64,000 nucleotides of DNA from Victivallaceae bacterium (GTDB lineage: Bacteria; Verrucomicrobiota; Lentisphaeria; Victivallales; Victivallaceae), in the NCBI GenBank assembly GCA_021647315.1, contig JAKIUY010000006.1:1-64000 (forward strand). Reading direction: 5' to 3'. Position 1 is the stretch's first letter. Every line of letters begins with the position of its first letter. A program made the position numbers and the translations under genes. Shown piece by piece: positions 1 through 8,390 of the stretch. The notes beneath the pieces were generated by a model that worked only from the letters and a program-made list of their open reading frames with translations, did no database searches and was not told the DNA's origin.

Positions 1-183
1 GCAAATCTCCCGCAAACTGTTTGCATGAGCCAATTGGCAGAATATCATAGAAACAAAATGTCCCCAGCTGTCAAAACTCTGTTTATACTTGTTTCCATGA
101 TGTTCCATGATAATTTTTTCAAATTCATGCTTGGGAATTAGATTCAATACTTGACGAAACAAACTTAACGATGTATTTATCAT
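1..183 (-). mobile_element. IS4-type transposase, N-terminal part (runs off the window)
   Basis: This is the first 61 codons of a transposase; the rest lies beyond the left edge of the window. The start ATG at 183 is preceded by a strong ribosome-binding site (GGAGG, 188-192 on the complement). The translation begins MINTSLSLFRQVLNLIPKHE and continues with an SFDSWGHFVSMIFCQLAHA stretch and SLREIC, the pattern of the DUF4372 N-terminal domain of IS4-type transposases. The terminal inverted repeat could not be placed because only one end is in the window. A 6-bp inverted repeat (CCGTAA..TTACGG) at 209-226 lies just upstream. Family call is by pattern recognition; whether the element is intact cannot be seen. 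Confidence 0.75.
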
Positions 184-361
184 TGTGGAGCCTCCTTTTT
201 TTGAGCTACCGTAATATACTTTACGGATAAGGTTGCTCCACTCTCTTTTTACTCTTTTTCAAAAATTGTTAGGACACATGTGACTCTATTTAGAATATAT
301 GTAACATTGTAGTCGTGTCAATTGAATTCATTGAATAATCGGAAAAATACGTATTAATAAG

Positions 362-390
362 TTGTTATTTGCATTGAAATTGGTTATAAT
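362..390 (+). promoter_or_regulatory. Candidate sigma70-type promoter for clpS-clpA
   Basis: TTGTTA (362-367), a 17-bp spacer and a perfect TATAAT (385-390). It lies about 180 bp before clpS with the long inverted repeat at 428-550 in between, so the leader transcript would contain a stable hairpin. Prediction only. Confidence 0.4.
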
Positions 391-427
391 TAGAATGTGT
401 TAAGAATATTGTTTATTTAAATAGTGC

Positions 428-550
428 CTGAATGAAAACGCCGTGTAATTGCGTTGCATTGTCGGAGTTCACAGCTTCAGCGTGTTTTTTGAGCGTAATG
501 ATTGCACGCTGAAGCTGTGAACTCCGACAAAAGTAACGTTTTCGTTCAGT
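428..550. repeat. Long inverted repeat (26-bp perfect stem) of a dispersed family
   Basis: Arms 459-484 and 505-530 are perfectly complementary (TTGTCGGAGTTCACAGCTTC and six more bases) around a 20-nt loop. Outer arms near 429-441 (TGAATGAAAACG) and 537-549 (CGTTTTCGTTCAG) pair with one mismatch. An inner-arm relative with one mismatch over 18 bp lies at 31211-31228; outer-end relatives lie at 27689-27708 and 56148-56165. It sits in the leader of clpS. It looks like a small non-coding mobile or REP-type repeat rather than a simple terminator, since no T-run follows. Confidence 0.75.
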
Positions 551-569
551 CACTGAATAGGGAAATATA

Positions 570-872
570 ATGGCAGAGTTTGAAGAAAAATATATTGAGA
601 AAGTTATTGACCAGTTGAAAGAGCCTAAACTTTATAAGGTTTTTCTGGTTAATGATGATTATTCGACGATGGATTTTGTCATTATGGTTTTGATGTCGAT
701 ATTTCATAAAAGTCAGTCTGAAGCGAATAGTTTGATGGCTACCATTCATAAAACCGGTCACGGCGTGTGTGGAGTTTATCCGTTTGAAGTGGCTGAAACC
801 AAGGTTGCTCAAGTGGCGGTAATGGCAGAAAAATACCGTTTCCCACTGCAAGGCAAACTTGAGGAGGACTGA
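570..872 (+). CDS. clpS: ATP-dependent Clp protease adaptor ClpS
   Basis: ClpS delivers N-end-rule substrates to the ClpA unfoldase in the cytoplasm. The 100-residue protein has the usual ClpS size and its hallmark sequences: YKVFLVNDDYSTMDFV in the substrate-binding pocket region, then the helix with MATIHKTGHGVCGVYPFEVAE and AEKYRFPL near the end. The order NDD-(Y/F)-(S/T)TMDFV matches the residues known to bind the N-terminal amino acid and ClpA. Only a weak ribosome-binding site (AGGGA) precedes the ATG. clpA starts two bases after the stop, so the pair is one transcription unit. Confidence 0.93.
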   Translation: MAEFEEKYIEKVIDQLKEPKLYKVFLVNDDYSTMDFVIMVLMSIFHKSQSEANSLMATIHKTGHGVCGVYPFEVAETKVAQVAVMAEKYRFPLQGKLEED

Positions 873-874
873 TT

Positions 875-3256
875 TTGCCTCAACTACCTGACATTACGAC
901 CGAACTCCATGGATTGCTCTGCCGGACGGCTGAACTGGCTGCCGAACGGCGACATGAATTTATTCTGCCTGAACATCTGTTGCGTATAATGCTTGATAAT
1001 GAAAAGATTAGCCATCTTTTTGACGAACTGGATATTGAGTTTTCGTCTGTACTTGCCGACGTTGAGCAGTTTTTAAAAGAAAAAATCGAAAGTTTCGCTC
1101 ATGCACCGATGGCGGTGGAGTCGATTGCGATCAGCAGAATAGTTAACCGCGCTGTTTACCAGGGCGGGGCGGCTGATAAAAACAGTATCGGCGTGGTTGA
1201 GGTATTTGTTTCCTTGCTTGAAGAGAAACAGTCGCATGCCTGTTATTATCTCAGTAAAGCCGGGGTGCATCATTATGATGTTATCCGGGCCATTTCCTGG
1301 GATGACTATTTTTTCGATCGTGATGATAAAGCATCGCTTGATGAACTTGAATCTATGTTTAATGCCCCGTTTTTTATGAAGTTCAACGCACTTGACCCGG
1401 TGGCATTTTTTGAGCACGAGCATGAGGATGATGATGAGCCTGAAGTTGAAGAATGGATTGCAGAAGGTGAAGAATTGCCAGAACAGCAGGATGAGAAGAA
1501 GAAAAAAAAGTGTAACGATAAATATTTGCGCCGATTTACGGTTAATTTGACCGAAATGGCGGCGTCGGGGAAAGTAGACCCGATTATTGGTCGTCAATCT
1601 GAACTTACCCGGGTAATGCAGGTGCTGAGTCGGCGCAAGAAAAATAATCCGGTTTTAGTCGGTGAAGCGGGAGTGGGCAAGACGGCGATAATCGAGGGGT
1701 TGGCACGTAATATTGCGTTGGGGGATGTGCCGGAACGATTACGGCAGTATCAGATATGGGCATTGGATGTCGGCGGACTTATTGCCGGAACCAAATTTCG
1801 CGGTGAGTTTGAAGAGCGGCTGAAAAAGATTGTCAACGAAATTACTGCAATGGATAAAGCGATTCTTTTTGTTGATGAAATTCATATTATTGTCGGAGCC
1901 GGTGCGGTCAGTTCAGGCTCGCTTGATGCTTCAAATATTCTTAAACCTGCTCTGAATGCCGGTGATATTAAATGTATCGGTGTAACTACTTACGATGATT
2001 ACCGTAATCATATTTTGAAAGATAAAGCGTTCAGTCGCCGTTTTCAGAAGATTGATGTGGCTGAACCGACCGAAAATGAAGCAGAGGCAATTCTGCTTGG
2101 ATTGCGACCATATTATGAGGAACATTATCAGGTTAAATTTTCACTGGCCGCTATATCGCAGGCAGTAAAACTTTCAGCCCGCTATATCAATGAACGTTTC
2201 CTGCCTGACAAGGCAATTGATGTTATTGATGAAGCCGGTGCCCGTAACTCTATTAATGATAAGAACCGCAAGAAAAATATTTCGGTTCGAGATATTCAGG
2301 CAGTAGTTTCGTCAATGGCAAATATTCCGTCAAGCCGGCTGAGCTCGTCAGATATTGATGGTCTGAGGATTTTGGAACAACAGCTTAAAAGTGAGGTTTT
2401 CGGACAGGACGATGCGGTGGCAAATATTGCCAGAGCAGTGAGAGTGGCGCGGGCCGGGATTGGTAATAAAGGTAAACCGGTCGGCTCATTTTTGTTCTGC
2501 GGTCCGACCGGTTGCGGTAAAACTGAACTGGCAAAACAGCTGGCGGCAAAGCTCGGCACAGCATTTATTCGTTTTGATATGAGTGAATATGCGGAAAAAC
2601 ATACGGTTTCCAAACTGATTGGCAGTCCTCCGGGGTATGTTGGCTTTGAACAGGCTGGGTTATTGACAGAAGCATTGATTAAGACTCCTCATGCGGTTGT
2701 GCTGCTGGATGAACTGGAAAAGGCACATGCTGATATTTATAATATTCTGTTGCAGATTATGGATTATGGAATATTGACTGACAATAACGGGCGTAAGGCT
2801 GATTTCCGCAACGCGATTATTATTATGACCAGTAATATCGGGGCAAAACAGCTTGATGTTAATGAGATCGGTTTTGGTAATGACCGGCAGCCGGAACTGC
2901 GTACGCAACGGGAAGTGGAAAAATATTTCAACCCGGAATTTCGCAACCGGCTTGATAATATTGTCTATTTCAATCGTCTTGACCTGCAGGTGATGAAACT
3001 TATTGCCGGTAAATTCATCAATCAACTGGTGCTTGAATTACAACAGCGTAAAATCGAGCTGAAACTTTCGCCTGCGGCATTCGAATGGTTCGCGGTTAAT
3101 GGTTTTGACCCTAAAATGGGTGCCCGTCCGCTGGAACGTCTGGTACGAAAACAGCTTCAGGTACCATTGGCAGATGAAATTCTATTTGGGAAGTTGTCTG
3201 GTGGTGGAATAGTTAAGGTTGGGGTCAAAAATGGTCAGCCGCTACTGAACTACTAA
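875..3256 (+). CDS. clpA: ATP-dependent Clp protease ATP-binding subunit ClpA
   Basis: Two-AAA+-domain unfoldase that partners ClpP and ClpS to degrade cytoplasmic proteins. The 793-residue protein has an N-terminal Clp_N repeat domain (about 5-150), an acidic/lysine-rich linker (about 178-212), NBD1 with Walker A GEAGVGKT (about 263) and Walker B ILFVDEI, and NBD2 with GPTGCGKT (about 543) and [10 protein letters not shown]. There is no long middle coiled coil, so it is ClpA rather than ClpB. The start is TTG, chosen because GAGGAGG (861-867) sits seven bases upstream and the reading frame opens directly after clpS. The linker is unusually charged, ending in a run of five lysines. Confidence 0.94.
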   Translation: MPQLPDITTELHGLLCRTAELAAERRHEFILPEHLLRIMLDNEKISHLFDELDIEFSSVLADVEQFLKEKIESFAHAPMAVESIAISRIVNRAVYQGGAADKNSIGVVEVFVSLLEEKQSHACYYLSKAGVHHYDVIRAISWDDYFFDRDDKASLDELESMFNAPFFMKFNALDPVAFFEHEHEDDDEPEVEEWIAEGEELPEQQDEKKKKKCNDKYLRRFTVNLTEMAASGKVDPIIGRQSELTRVMQVLSRRKKNNPVLVGEAGVGKTAIIEGLARNIALGDVPERLRQYQIWALDVGGLIAGTKFRGEFEERLKKIVNEITAMDKAILFVDEIHIIVGAGAVSSGSLDASNILKPALNAGDIKCIGVTTYDDYRNHILKDKAFSRRFQKIDVAEPTENEAEAILLGLRPYYEEHYQVKFSLAAISQAVKLSARYINERFLPDKAIDVIDEAGARNSINDKNRKKNISVRDIQAVVSSMANIPSSRLSSSDIDGLRILEQQLKSEVFGQDDAVANIARAVRVARAGIGNKGKPVGSFLFCGPTGCGKTELAKQLAAKLGTAFIRFDMSEYAEKHTVSKLIGSPPGYVGFEQAGLLTEALIKTPHAVVLLDELEKAHADIYNILLQIMDYGILTDNNGRKADFRNAIIIMTSNIGAKQLDVNEIGFGNDRQPELRTQREVEKYFNPEFRNRLDNIVYFNRLDLQVMKLIAGKFINQLVLELQQRKIELKLSPAAFEWFAVNGFDPKMGARPLERLVRKQLQVPLADEILFGKLSGGGIVKVGVKNGQPLLNY

Positions 3257-3265
3257 CCTGACGCT

Positions 3266-3288
3266 GCTCCCACCTTAAATGTGGGAGC
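3266..3288 (+). terminator. Hairpin after clpA
   Basis: GCTCCCAC (3266-3273) pairs with GTGGGAGC (3281-3288) just after the clpA stop. There is no clean T-run, so it may be a repeat-derived hairpin; GTGGGAGC recurs near 26605. Confidence 0.4.
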
Positions 3289-3426
3289 GACGCCCCCATC
3301 GCGAATGTTTTTAGTGTCAACTCTATTTCCTACGCATCAAGATTTCTGAAATTACTGCTTGTATCTTGCTTCGGCTTGCAGTATATTATTTTTTAAACTA
3401 TTAACTATAAATATCTGGATAATACC

Positions 3427-3515
3427 GTTTTGCGATCTAAAAGCTATTCAAAGAGCTACGCAGTTGAACTTAAATAGGCGCAGTAAACTAGCTAAAAGAA
3501 TGCACTTGTGTATAA
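3427..3515 (+). repeat. Dispersed 85-bp repeat, copy 1
   Basis: The block from GTTTTGCGATCTAAAAGC to GCACTTGTGTATAA recurs at 27312-27391 (inverted) and 40127-40213. All three share GATCTAAAAGCTATT (or GATCTGAAAGCTATT) followed by an imperfect GAATKCACTKGTGTAT end. This copy ends 14 bp before the start of the next gene. Confidence 0.7.
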
Positions 3516-3529
3516 AATAATTATTAAAA

Positions 3530-4522
3530 ATGAAAATTGTAAATTATAAAAATTATCTGCTATTGCTTGTTTTCATGTTATGCAGCAGTATGTTTGGGGT
3601 AACTTCATATAGCAGTCAGAGTAAAATGCCAATTTTCAGGTCTGAACTGCGAACTTTGAGCGATAAGGCGATTCTGTTGGCAGAAAGCCGTTTGGCTGAA
3701 AATCCCAAAGACAATACCGGGCTGATGCTACTCAAGTTTGCCGGATATTTTTCGCCTGACAATAGGAAAGTGCTGTTATTGCGCGGCAAGCTTCACTACA
3801 AGGTAAAGATGACGAAGCCAAAGACTAAAGCATCTGATAAAGAATTTCTCATATTGCTTAAAAACGCGCTTAAGCGCGTAAAAGGCAAAAACAGTGTAAT
3901 TTCCCGTCATCTTACGGCTATTTTCTGTTCGATGATCAGGCTTTTTGACCCCGCAGATGAAAATGCTATTGTTACTTTAACAACCTACAGAGACAAAGGT
4001 TTTACCACTGAACTTGAACCGCTTTTTGCTCGTGATTTACAACAGGCTCGTGATATTCAATATGACGAAAAAGATCCGCGTTATGTGGTATCGAATATCA
4101 AAAAAGCAATTATGGTGCCGGCGGATCAACCATGGACTGATACCTTTGTGAAAGTGGAGGCGGGTAAATTTGTCAGAGTCAAAGCTTTCAGAGTCTGGGA
4201 AATGGGCGATGTCGGGAAGAATATTCCGGCCTGTGATGCGGACGGCTATGCTGATTTTAATCCACTTGACCCAAACAGAAAAAAAGTGACCAAGAAAAAG
4301 AAAGGCAAAAAAGTTGTAGTTAAGAAGTATTATAAAAGTAATCTTCAGGCATTTCCTGGCAGTCTGTTGGCCAAGATTGGTAAAAAAAGCTATCCAGTGG
4401 GACGGGAAGCTGTCTTCAGAGCTGAAACCAGCGGTATTCTATACTTCGGTCCCTATGAATGGGCAGACTATTCCGACAACTCAGGCGCACTTCAGGTTTC
4501 ATTCGAAATTTCCGATAAGTAA
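3530..4522 (+). CDS. Secreted protein with a C-terminal LecA-like domain
   Basis: The protein (330 aa) begins with a signal peptide (hydrophobic LLLLVFMLCSSMFG, about 10-23). The middle (about 40-200) is helical with tetratricopeptide-like spacing (AILLAESRLAENPKD) but I see no clear repeat unit. The C-terminal 120 residues, from PWTDTFVKVEAGKFVRVKA to SDNSGALQVSFEI, follow the order of PA-I galactophilic-lectin (LecA)-like beta-sandwiches: start strand, GDV-G loop, DADGY, SLLAKIG, ILYFGPYEW, DNSG-L-V. Known LecA-type proteins bind galactosides through calcium. A lysine-rich insertion (KKVTKKKKGKKVVVKK) interrupts the domain. The function as a whole is unknown; sugar binding at the cell surface is inference. 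Confidence 0.6.
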   Translation: MKIVNYKNYLLLLVFMLCSSMFGVTSYSSQSKMPIFRSELRTLSDKAILLAESRLAENPKDNTGLMLLKFAGYFSPDNRKVLLLRGKLHYKVKMTKPKTKASDKEFLILLKNALKRVKGKNSVISRHLTAIFCSMIRLFDPADENAIVTLTTYRDKGFTTELEPLFARDLQQARDIQYDEKDPRYVVSNIKKAIMVPADQPWTDTFVKVEAGKFVRVKAFRVWEMGDVGKNIPACDADGYADFNPLDPNRKKVTKKKKGKKVVVKKYYKSNLQAFPGSLLAKIGKKSYPVGREAVFRAETSGILYFGPYEWADYSDNSGALQVSFEISDK

Positions 4523-4610
4523 TATTTTTCGCTTCGCGAGAAATCGTAATGAATGATATTTCACAGTAACATTCTTTTGTCATGATAATAAGTTTTCTCT
4601 ACATCAATAG

Positions 4611-4640
4611 TGTCAATTAGTGTTAATTAGTGTTAATTGG
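4611..4640. repeat. Three 10-bp direct repeats
   Basis: TGTCAATTAG, TGTTAATTAG and TGTTAATTGG follow each other without gaps between two convergent genes. The period equals about one DNA turn. No function is evident. Confidence 0.6.
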
Positions 4641-4653
4641 TGGCTGAATAAAG

Positions 4654-5655
4654 CTATTTCAACAGTTTATTTACTGCATTGCAGACTTCACTGACCGGGA
4701 TTGAATTCATTCTTTTGTCAGGGGCGTGGATGTCAATGCGGGGCACTGCTATTTCTGCCGGCTTCCAGCGGCGATAATCGGCGGGGCCGTAAAGAACGAC
4801 TGCTGGAGTTTCCACGGCAGTCGCCAAGAATGCCGGGCCTGAATCGGGACCGGTAAACAATCGGGCAAGTTTTATGATATAGGCTGATTCGGTTAAAGAG
4901 AGTTCGCCTGCCAGCGAAACAATGTTATCATTGTCGATGGTGCTCAGTTTACTGCATGGTTCAGCTTCAGGGTTTCCGCCGATCAGAATAATTTTATAGC
5001 CTTGGTTGATGATAGTTTTGCATAATTCTGTCCAATTCTCTTTAGCCCAGTTTTTATTGGATTGTTTGGAATAGGGCGCGATGGCGACAAATTTATTTGG
5101 TAAGATGTTCAGTTCAGCTAATCGGTTTTTTGCTGCCTGAATGGTTGTTTTGGTAAACCAGCTGTACTCGAGCTTTAGTCCCTTGCTCATGATCGGTTTC
5201 AGGTTTAATTCTTCAAACAGGGCATTAACCAAGGTGGCGCAGTTTTCAGTTTCAGTTTTTTCTATATTAAATTCAGGGGCAAAGTTAATCATAAACGGCA
5301 GTTTTTCTTTTTTCCACTTACCCTTATTGAATACTTTCTGGTAGCCGATGATTTTCTTGGCTCCGCCCATCAGCGCCCAGGGAACTCGGCCTAAATCCTG
5401 AGGAGAAATAATAAAATAGTCAATTTTTATTTTTCTGAATTTACGCAGCAACCTGATTTTTTCTTTCAGTGAACGGTTGCGGACGATGATAATGTCATCG
5501 AAATAGGGACAGTTTTTGACAATCTCAACTCCCCCGGCATGTTTGGTCAGCAGGGTGATTTTAGCTTCCGGCAGAGTTTCTCGCAGGATTCTCAGAGCTG
5601 GAATAAATGCCAGCATATCGCCGATATTCTGAAGCCGGGTAATTAAAATATTCAT
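4654..5655 (-). CDS. Glycosyltransferase family 9 (heptosyltransferase-like)
   Basis: GT9 enzymes transfer heptose or related sugars from ADP-sugars to lipopolysaccharide core at the inner face of the cytoplasmic membrane. The protein (333 aa) opens with the family signature MNILITRLQNIGDMLAFIPA, has the central strand KFVAIAPYS and NKNWAKENW typical of the sugar-nucleotide half, and ends with the GPDSGPAFLATA and VVLYGP loops. Length is normal for WaaF/WaaC/WaaQ relatives. The next gene upstream on the same strand is another glycosyltransferase, separated by a short stretch of AATCTAG repeats, so the pair is probably one envelope-polysaccharide unit. The exact acceptor cannot be read from sequence. 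Confidence 0.85.
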   Translation of the reverse strand: MNILITRLQNIGDMLAFIPALRILRETLPEAKITLLTKHAGGVEIVKNCPYFDDIIIVRNRSLKEKIRLLRKFRKIKIDYFIISPQDLGRVPWALMGGAKKIIGYQKVFNKGKWKKEKLPFMINFAPEFNIEKTETENCATLVNALFEELNLKPIMSKGLKLEYSWFTKTTIQAAKNRLAELNILPNKFVAIAPYSKQSNKNWAKENWTELCKTIINQGYKIILIGGNPEAEPCSKLSTIDNDNIVSLAGELSLTESAYIIKLARLFTGPDSGPAFLATAVETPAVVLYGPADYRRWKPAEIAVPRIDIHAPDKRMNSIPVSEVCNAVNKLLK

Positions 5656-5687
5656 CTATTGCTCTTTTTTATTAAAGAATCTAGAAT

Positions 5688-5724
5688 TTAGGAGTTAGAA
5701 TCTAGAATCTAGAATCTAGAATAG
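5688..5724. repeat. AATCTAG tandem microsatellite
   Basis: About four near-perfect AATCTAG units lie in the 82-bp gap between the two glycosyltransferase genes. Such tracts can vary in copy number. Confidence 0.6.
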
Positions 5725-5737
5725 TTAATTTCGTAAT

Positions 5738-6904
5738 TTATTTTTCTTGTTTTTTGAGTTCAACGACTTCATAGAAAAGTGCTTCGAGTTGTTTGATATG
5801 TTTTTCCCAGGTGAAATCCTTGACTGAGGCGGCGGCGGCAAGCGCAAAATTATGCCGGTCGCCCTGTGGTAATTCGAGAAATACACTCAGAAAATGTGAC
5901 ATTTCATCAACATTATCGCTGGTATTCACCGAAAATCCATTGACGGCCTCATCAATAAGTTCATAAGCGCCTATTTGCCGAGTGGTTATAACCGGCAGGC
6001 CGCAGCCCAGTGACTCCAGGCAGACATTTGAAAAAGTTTCATAGCGGCTGGGATAGAGCAGAATATCAGAGGCGATATAATAATCACGCATATTTTTCTG
6101 CGCACCGGCGAAAACAATATTTTTGGCAATACCATATTCTTCGGCCAGTTTGATGAATGGAGCTGCTTTGTCGCCGCCGACGACTAACAGCAACGTGTTA
6201 TTACGCAGTTTTTCCTTGAGTGAGGCAATTACTTCAATTGCTTCCGCCAAACCCTTTATTTTGAAATTTCCTGCACAAAACAGACAGATATTACGCTGTG
6301 GGTCAATATTTATTTTTTTTCTGGCTTCAATTTTATCATCAGCACTGGCAGGATAAAATTTATCATGGTTCATGCCATTATAGATCACCCGAATATTTTC
6401 TGCAGGGTAGTCAAAATCTTCAATAATCTGCCGTTTGATAAATTTAGAACTTGCCACAACTATTTTTGTTTGTTTGGTGGTAAAACTTTTTTTCTCCAGT
6501 TTCAGAATGCCGCGATGTCGTGGATTAAACCTGGCTAGACTTGAATAGCCGATGGGTAACCATTTTGAATGTAACTGTTCGGTGACCCGGAAGATATCCA
6601 CGGGGTAGGTTCTGCACATCGAATAGACGATGTCAAAGCTGTCACGCAGATTGTTCTGTGAGAGTAATTTTTGTGTCTGGCGATGAAACGCGGCGGTGCG
6701 ACAAAAGCTTGGCTTGGTGCTTTTGGGAACTTTGAACCATTTCAGGTTATCAGTTTCGGCAGCTCCGAAGATCTCTGAAAACAGTGATACGTTATGACCG
6801 TTGGCAGTAAAATTTTCAACAAAACGAGCCGCGGTTTTTTCCGCGCCTCCTTTATCCGGCAGATATTTCTTGCGGATAAGAGCTATTTTAAGGTTCTTTT
6901 TCAT
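5738..6904 (-). CDS. Glycosyltransferase family 4 (WaaG-like)
   Basis: A GT-B fold retaining glycosyltransferase (388 aa). The N-terminal half has the donor-acceptor loop KKYLPDKGGAEKTAARF and GHNVSLFSE, as in WaaG-type enzymes. The C-terminal half has NICLFCAGNFKIKGLAEAIE (sugar-nucleotide binding, about 205) and the E-x7-E motif in SRYETFSNVCLESLGCGLPV (about 290-310). It is known for this family that the two glutamates contact the UDP-sugar. It is transcribed with the GT9 gene downstream, consistent with assembly of a lipopolysaccharide core or another surface glycan. The particular sugar is not predictable. Confidence 0.85.
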   Translation of the reverse strand: MKKNLKIALIRKKYLPDKGGAEKTAARFVENFTANGHNVSLFSEIFGAAETDNLKWFKVPKSTKPSFCRTAAFHRQTQKLLSQNNLRDSFDIVYSMCRTYPVDIFRVTEQLHSKWLPIGYSSLARFNPRHRGILKLEKKSFTTKQTKIVVASSKFIKRQIIEDFDYPAENIRVIYNGMNHDKFYPASADDKIEARKKINIDPQRNICLFCAGNFKIKGLAEAIEVIASLKEKLRNNTLLLVVGGDKAAPFIKLAEEYGIAKNIVFAGAQKNMRDYYIASDILLYPSRYETFSNVCLESLGCGLPVITTRQIGAYELIDEAVNGFSVNTSDNVDEMSHFLSVFLELPQGDRHNFALAAAASVKDFTWEKHIKQLEALFYEVVELKKQEK

Positions 6905-6924
6905 AAATTTTTAACTTCTAACTT

Positions 6925-7728
6925 CTATTCCCATCCTCGTTGTCGGGCTGCTTCGTAGAGTAATATAGTGGCTGCTGTCGCAACATTCAATGAGTCTATC
7001 TTACCCAGCATAGGAATTTTTATCTTTAGTTCTGCCTGAGCAAGCCATTTTTCAGAGAGCCCGTATTGTTCGGCTCCGACAATAATTGCAATTGGCTGAG
7101 TCAGATCAATGTCGCTGTAGAGGCTGTCGGTGTGTGGTGTTGCCGCCAGTGCTTTTATCTTATTTGCTTTCAGCCAGGCAATGGTTTCTGTAGTATCTGC
7201 TTCAGCTAGCGGCACTGAAAAAAGTGCACCGGTGCTGGCTCTGATAACATTGGGGTTATAGATATCGGTTCGTTTGTCGCAGACGATGACCCCGTCCACG
7301 CCGGCGGCATCGGCTGAGCGAAGAATAGCTCCAAGATTACCCGGTTTCTCCACTGCTTCCGCAATCAAGTACAAGCCGTTCTTTTTCAGCGGAATATCAT
7401 CAAGTGAATGACGAATGATTTTGGCGATGGCCATTAATCCTTCCGGCCGGTCACGGTATGACATCTTCTCCAGTAAATGCGGAGCTACTTCACTGCATCG
7501 TACTCCGGCGGCGGAAAGTTTAGCTATCAGTGGCAGTTCATTTTTGCCGAGAAACATTTCAGGACAGTAAAAACATTCTTTCATCGACATACCGAAATCA
7601 AAGGCACGGGTCAGTTCACGGTAGCCTTCCAGCAGTGTAAGCTGCTCTTTTTCGCGTTCACGGCGGTTGCGTAACCGGCAGGCCAGTTTGATTAGCGGAT
7701 TTTTTGTACTGGTTAAAATTGTGTTCAT
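6925..7728 (-). CDS. TrmH/SpoU-family RNA 2'-O-methyltransferase
   Basis: Uses S-adenosylmethionine to methylate a ribose 2'-OH in rRNA or tRNA. The 267-residue protein has the N-terminal substrate-binding domain (KNPLIKLACRLRNRRERE, LLEGYRELTRA) and the three SPOUT motifs: NLGAILRSADAAG (motif 1, about 131), IVGAEQYGL (motif 2, about 218) and LNVATAATILLYE (motif 3, about 247) that form the trefoil knot. Length and layout fit the RlmB/TsnR group. It is 20 bp upstream of the glycosyltransferase on the same strand, probably by chance grouping. The RNA target is not known. Confidence 0.88.
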   Translation of the reverse strand: MNTILTSTKNPLIKLACRLRNRREREKEQLTLLEGYRELTRAFDFGMSMKECFYCPEMFLGKNELPLIAKLSAAGVRCSEVAPHLLEKMSYRDRPEGLMAIAKIIRHSLDDIPLKKNGLYLIAEAVEKPGNLGAILRSADAAGVDGVIVCDKRTDIYNPNVIRASTGALFSVPLAEADTTETIAWLKANKIKALAATPHTDSLYSDIDLTQPIAIIVGAEQYGLSEKWLAQAELKIKIPMLGKIDSLNVATAATILLYEAARQRGWE

Positions 7729-7970
7729 TAATAATTAAATTGTTAAATGGTTAGTATATCGCTTCTTCAATGCTTACTGTAACTCTTAATTACCGTGTTG
7801 ACAAGCCGTTTTTAGTGCTTTATTGCTTCATTAGGGCTCACAAAAAGCTCCAATCTGTTTTTGAGTGAACCTTTTAGGGGTTGCCGGTCTTGAAAACTGC
7901 TCTTGAACGATTAAATTTATTTGCGTGGAAAGGTTTTGGCTATGAATATTGTCTGAGCTTTGAACAGGTA
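7729..7970. other. Gene-free stretch with a candidate forward promoter
   Basis: No credible reading frame. A forward TTGACA (7798-7803) with a 17-bp spacer and a poor -10 (TATTGC, 7821-7826) precedes a hairpin made by GGCTCACAAAAA (from about 7836) and TTTTTGAGTGAACC. It could be a further small RNA converging on the two minus-strand candidates, but the support is weak. Confidence 0.2.
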
Positions 7971-7974
7971 CTGA

Positions 7975-8069
7975 GAATGGAGAAGGCAACCCTGAAAACA
8001 GGTTGCCTTCTAGTGATCTACTGATTGTTGCGCTTAAGCCATTAAGTAATGGCGTACCTCGTAGATCCT
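7975..8069 (-). ncRNA. Candidate small RNA, paralogue 1
   Basis: A strong minus-strand promoter (TTGACA at 8099-8104, 16-bp spacer, TATACT at 8077-8082) is followed by a compact structured stretch of about 95 nt. A closing stem GATCTAC/GTAGATC encloses the hairpin GCCATT-ACTT-AATGGC; then comes a strong 10-bp hairpin GAAGGCAACC/GGTTGCCTTC (8001-8010 with 7982-7991). The tail after the last hairpin is only moderately T-rich (TCTCCATTCT). A paralogue with compensatory changes lies 190 bp upstream at 8163-8264. No start codon with a ribosome-binding site gives a meaningful peptide. I do not recognise the family. Confidence 0.65.
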
Positions 8070-8162
8070 ATTAAATAGTATAATGTCAATGGTAACTTTG
8101 TCAAACGTTTTATCATAAAGAAAAAATTTGGAACGTCGTTTTATCGTTGACGCGACACTGGA

Positions 8163-8264
8163 TTAAAATAGAGAAGGCAACCTAAACTCAGGTTGCCTTC
8201 GAGTGATCTGCCGGTAATAATCTTTATAGCCAATTAGGTAGTGGCGCTCCTTGCAGATCCTAAT
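8163..8264 (-). ncRNA. Candidate small RNA, paralogue 2
   Basis: Same layout as the copy at 7975-8069: promoter TTGACA (8292-8297), 16-bp spacer, TATACT (8270-8275), then GGATCTGC pairing with GCAGATC, an internal GCCA/TGGC hairpin, and the same 10-bp terminator-like hairpin (8173-8182 with 8191-8200) followed by TCTATTTT. The closing stem changes from A-T to G-C at the matching position on both sides relative to paralogue 1. Outside the promoter, stems and last hairpin the two copies differ freely. The pair lies between proS (divergent) and the TrmH-family gene. Confidence 0.65.
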
Positions 8265-8390
8265 TATAGAGTATAATGTAAATGGTGATTTTGTCAACTG
8301 TTTTTATGTGATATTATACGCTATATTTTTTTATTTTTATTTTTGTTTTTATTTTGAGCTTAAATTATTGAAAATCAGAGGTTTTATATT

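Noticed and set aside
1073-1597. 174-codon minus-strand open frame inside clpA
   Set aside because: It lies wholly inside the well-supported clpA gene, has no recognisable domain and no ribosome-binding site; a shadow frame.
5688-5724. Phase-variation tract controlling the glycosyltransferases
   Set aside because: The AATCTAG repeats lie between genes, outside any coding frame or visible promoter, so a switching role is not supported.
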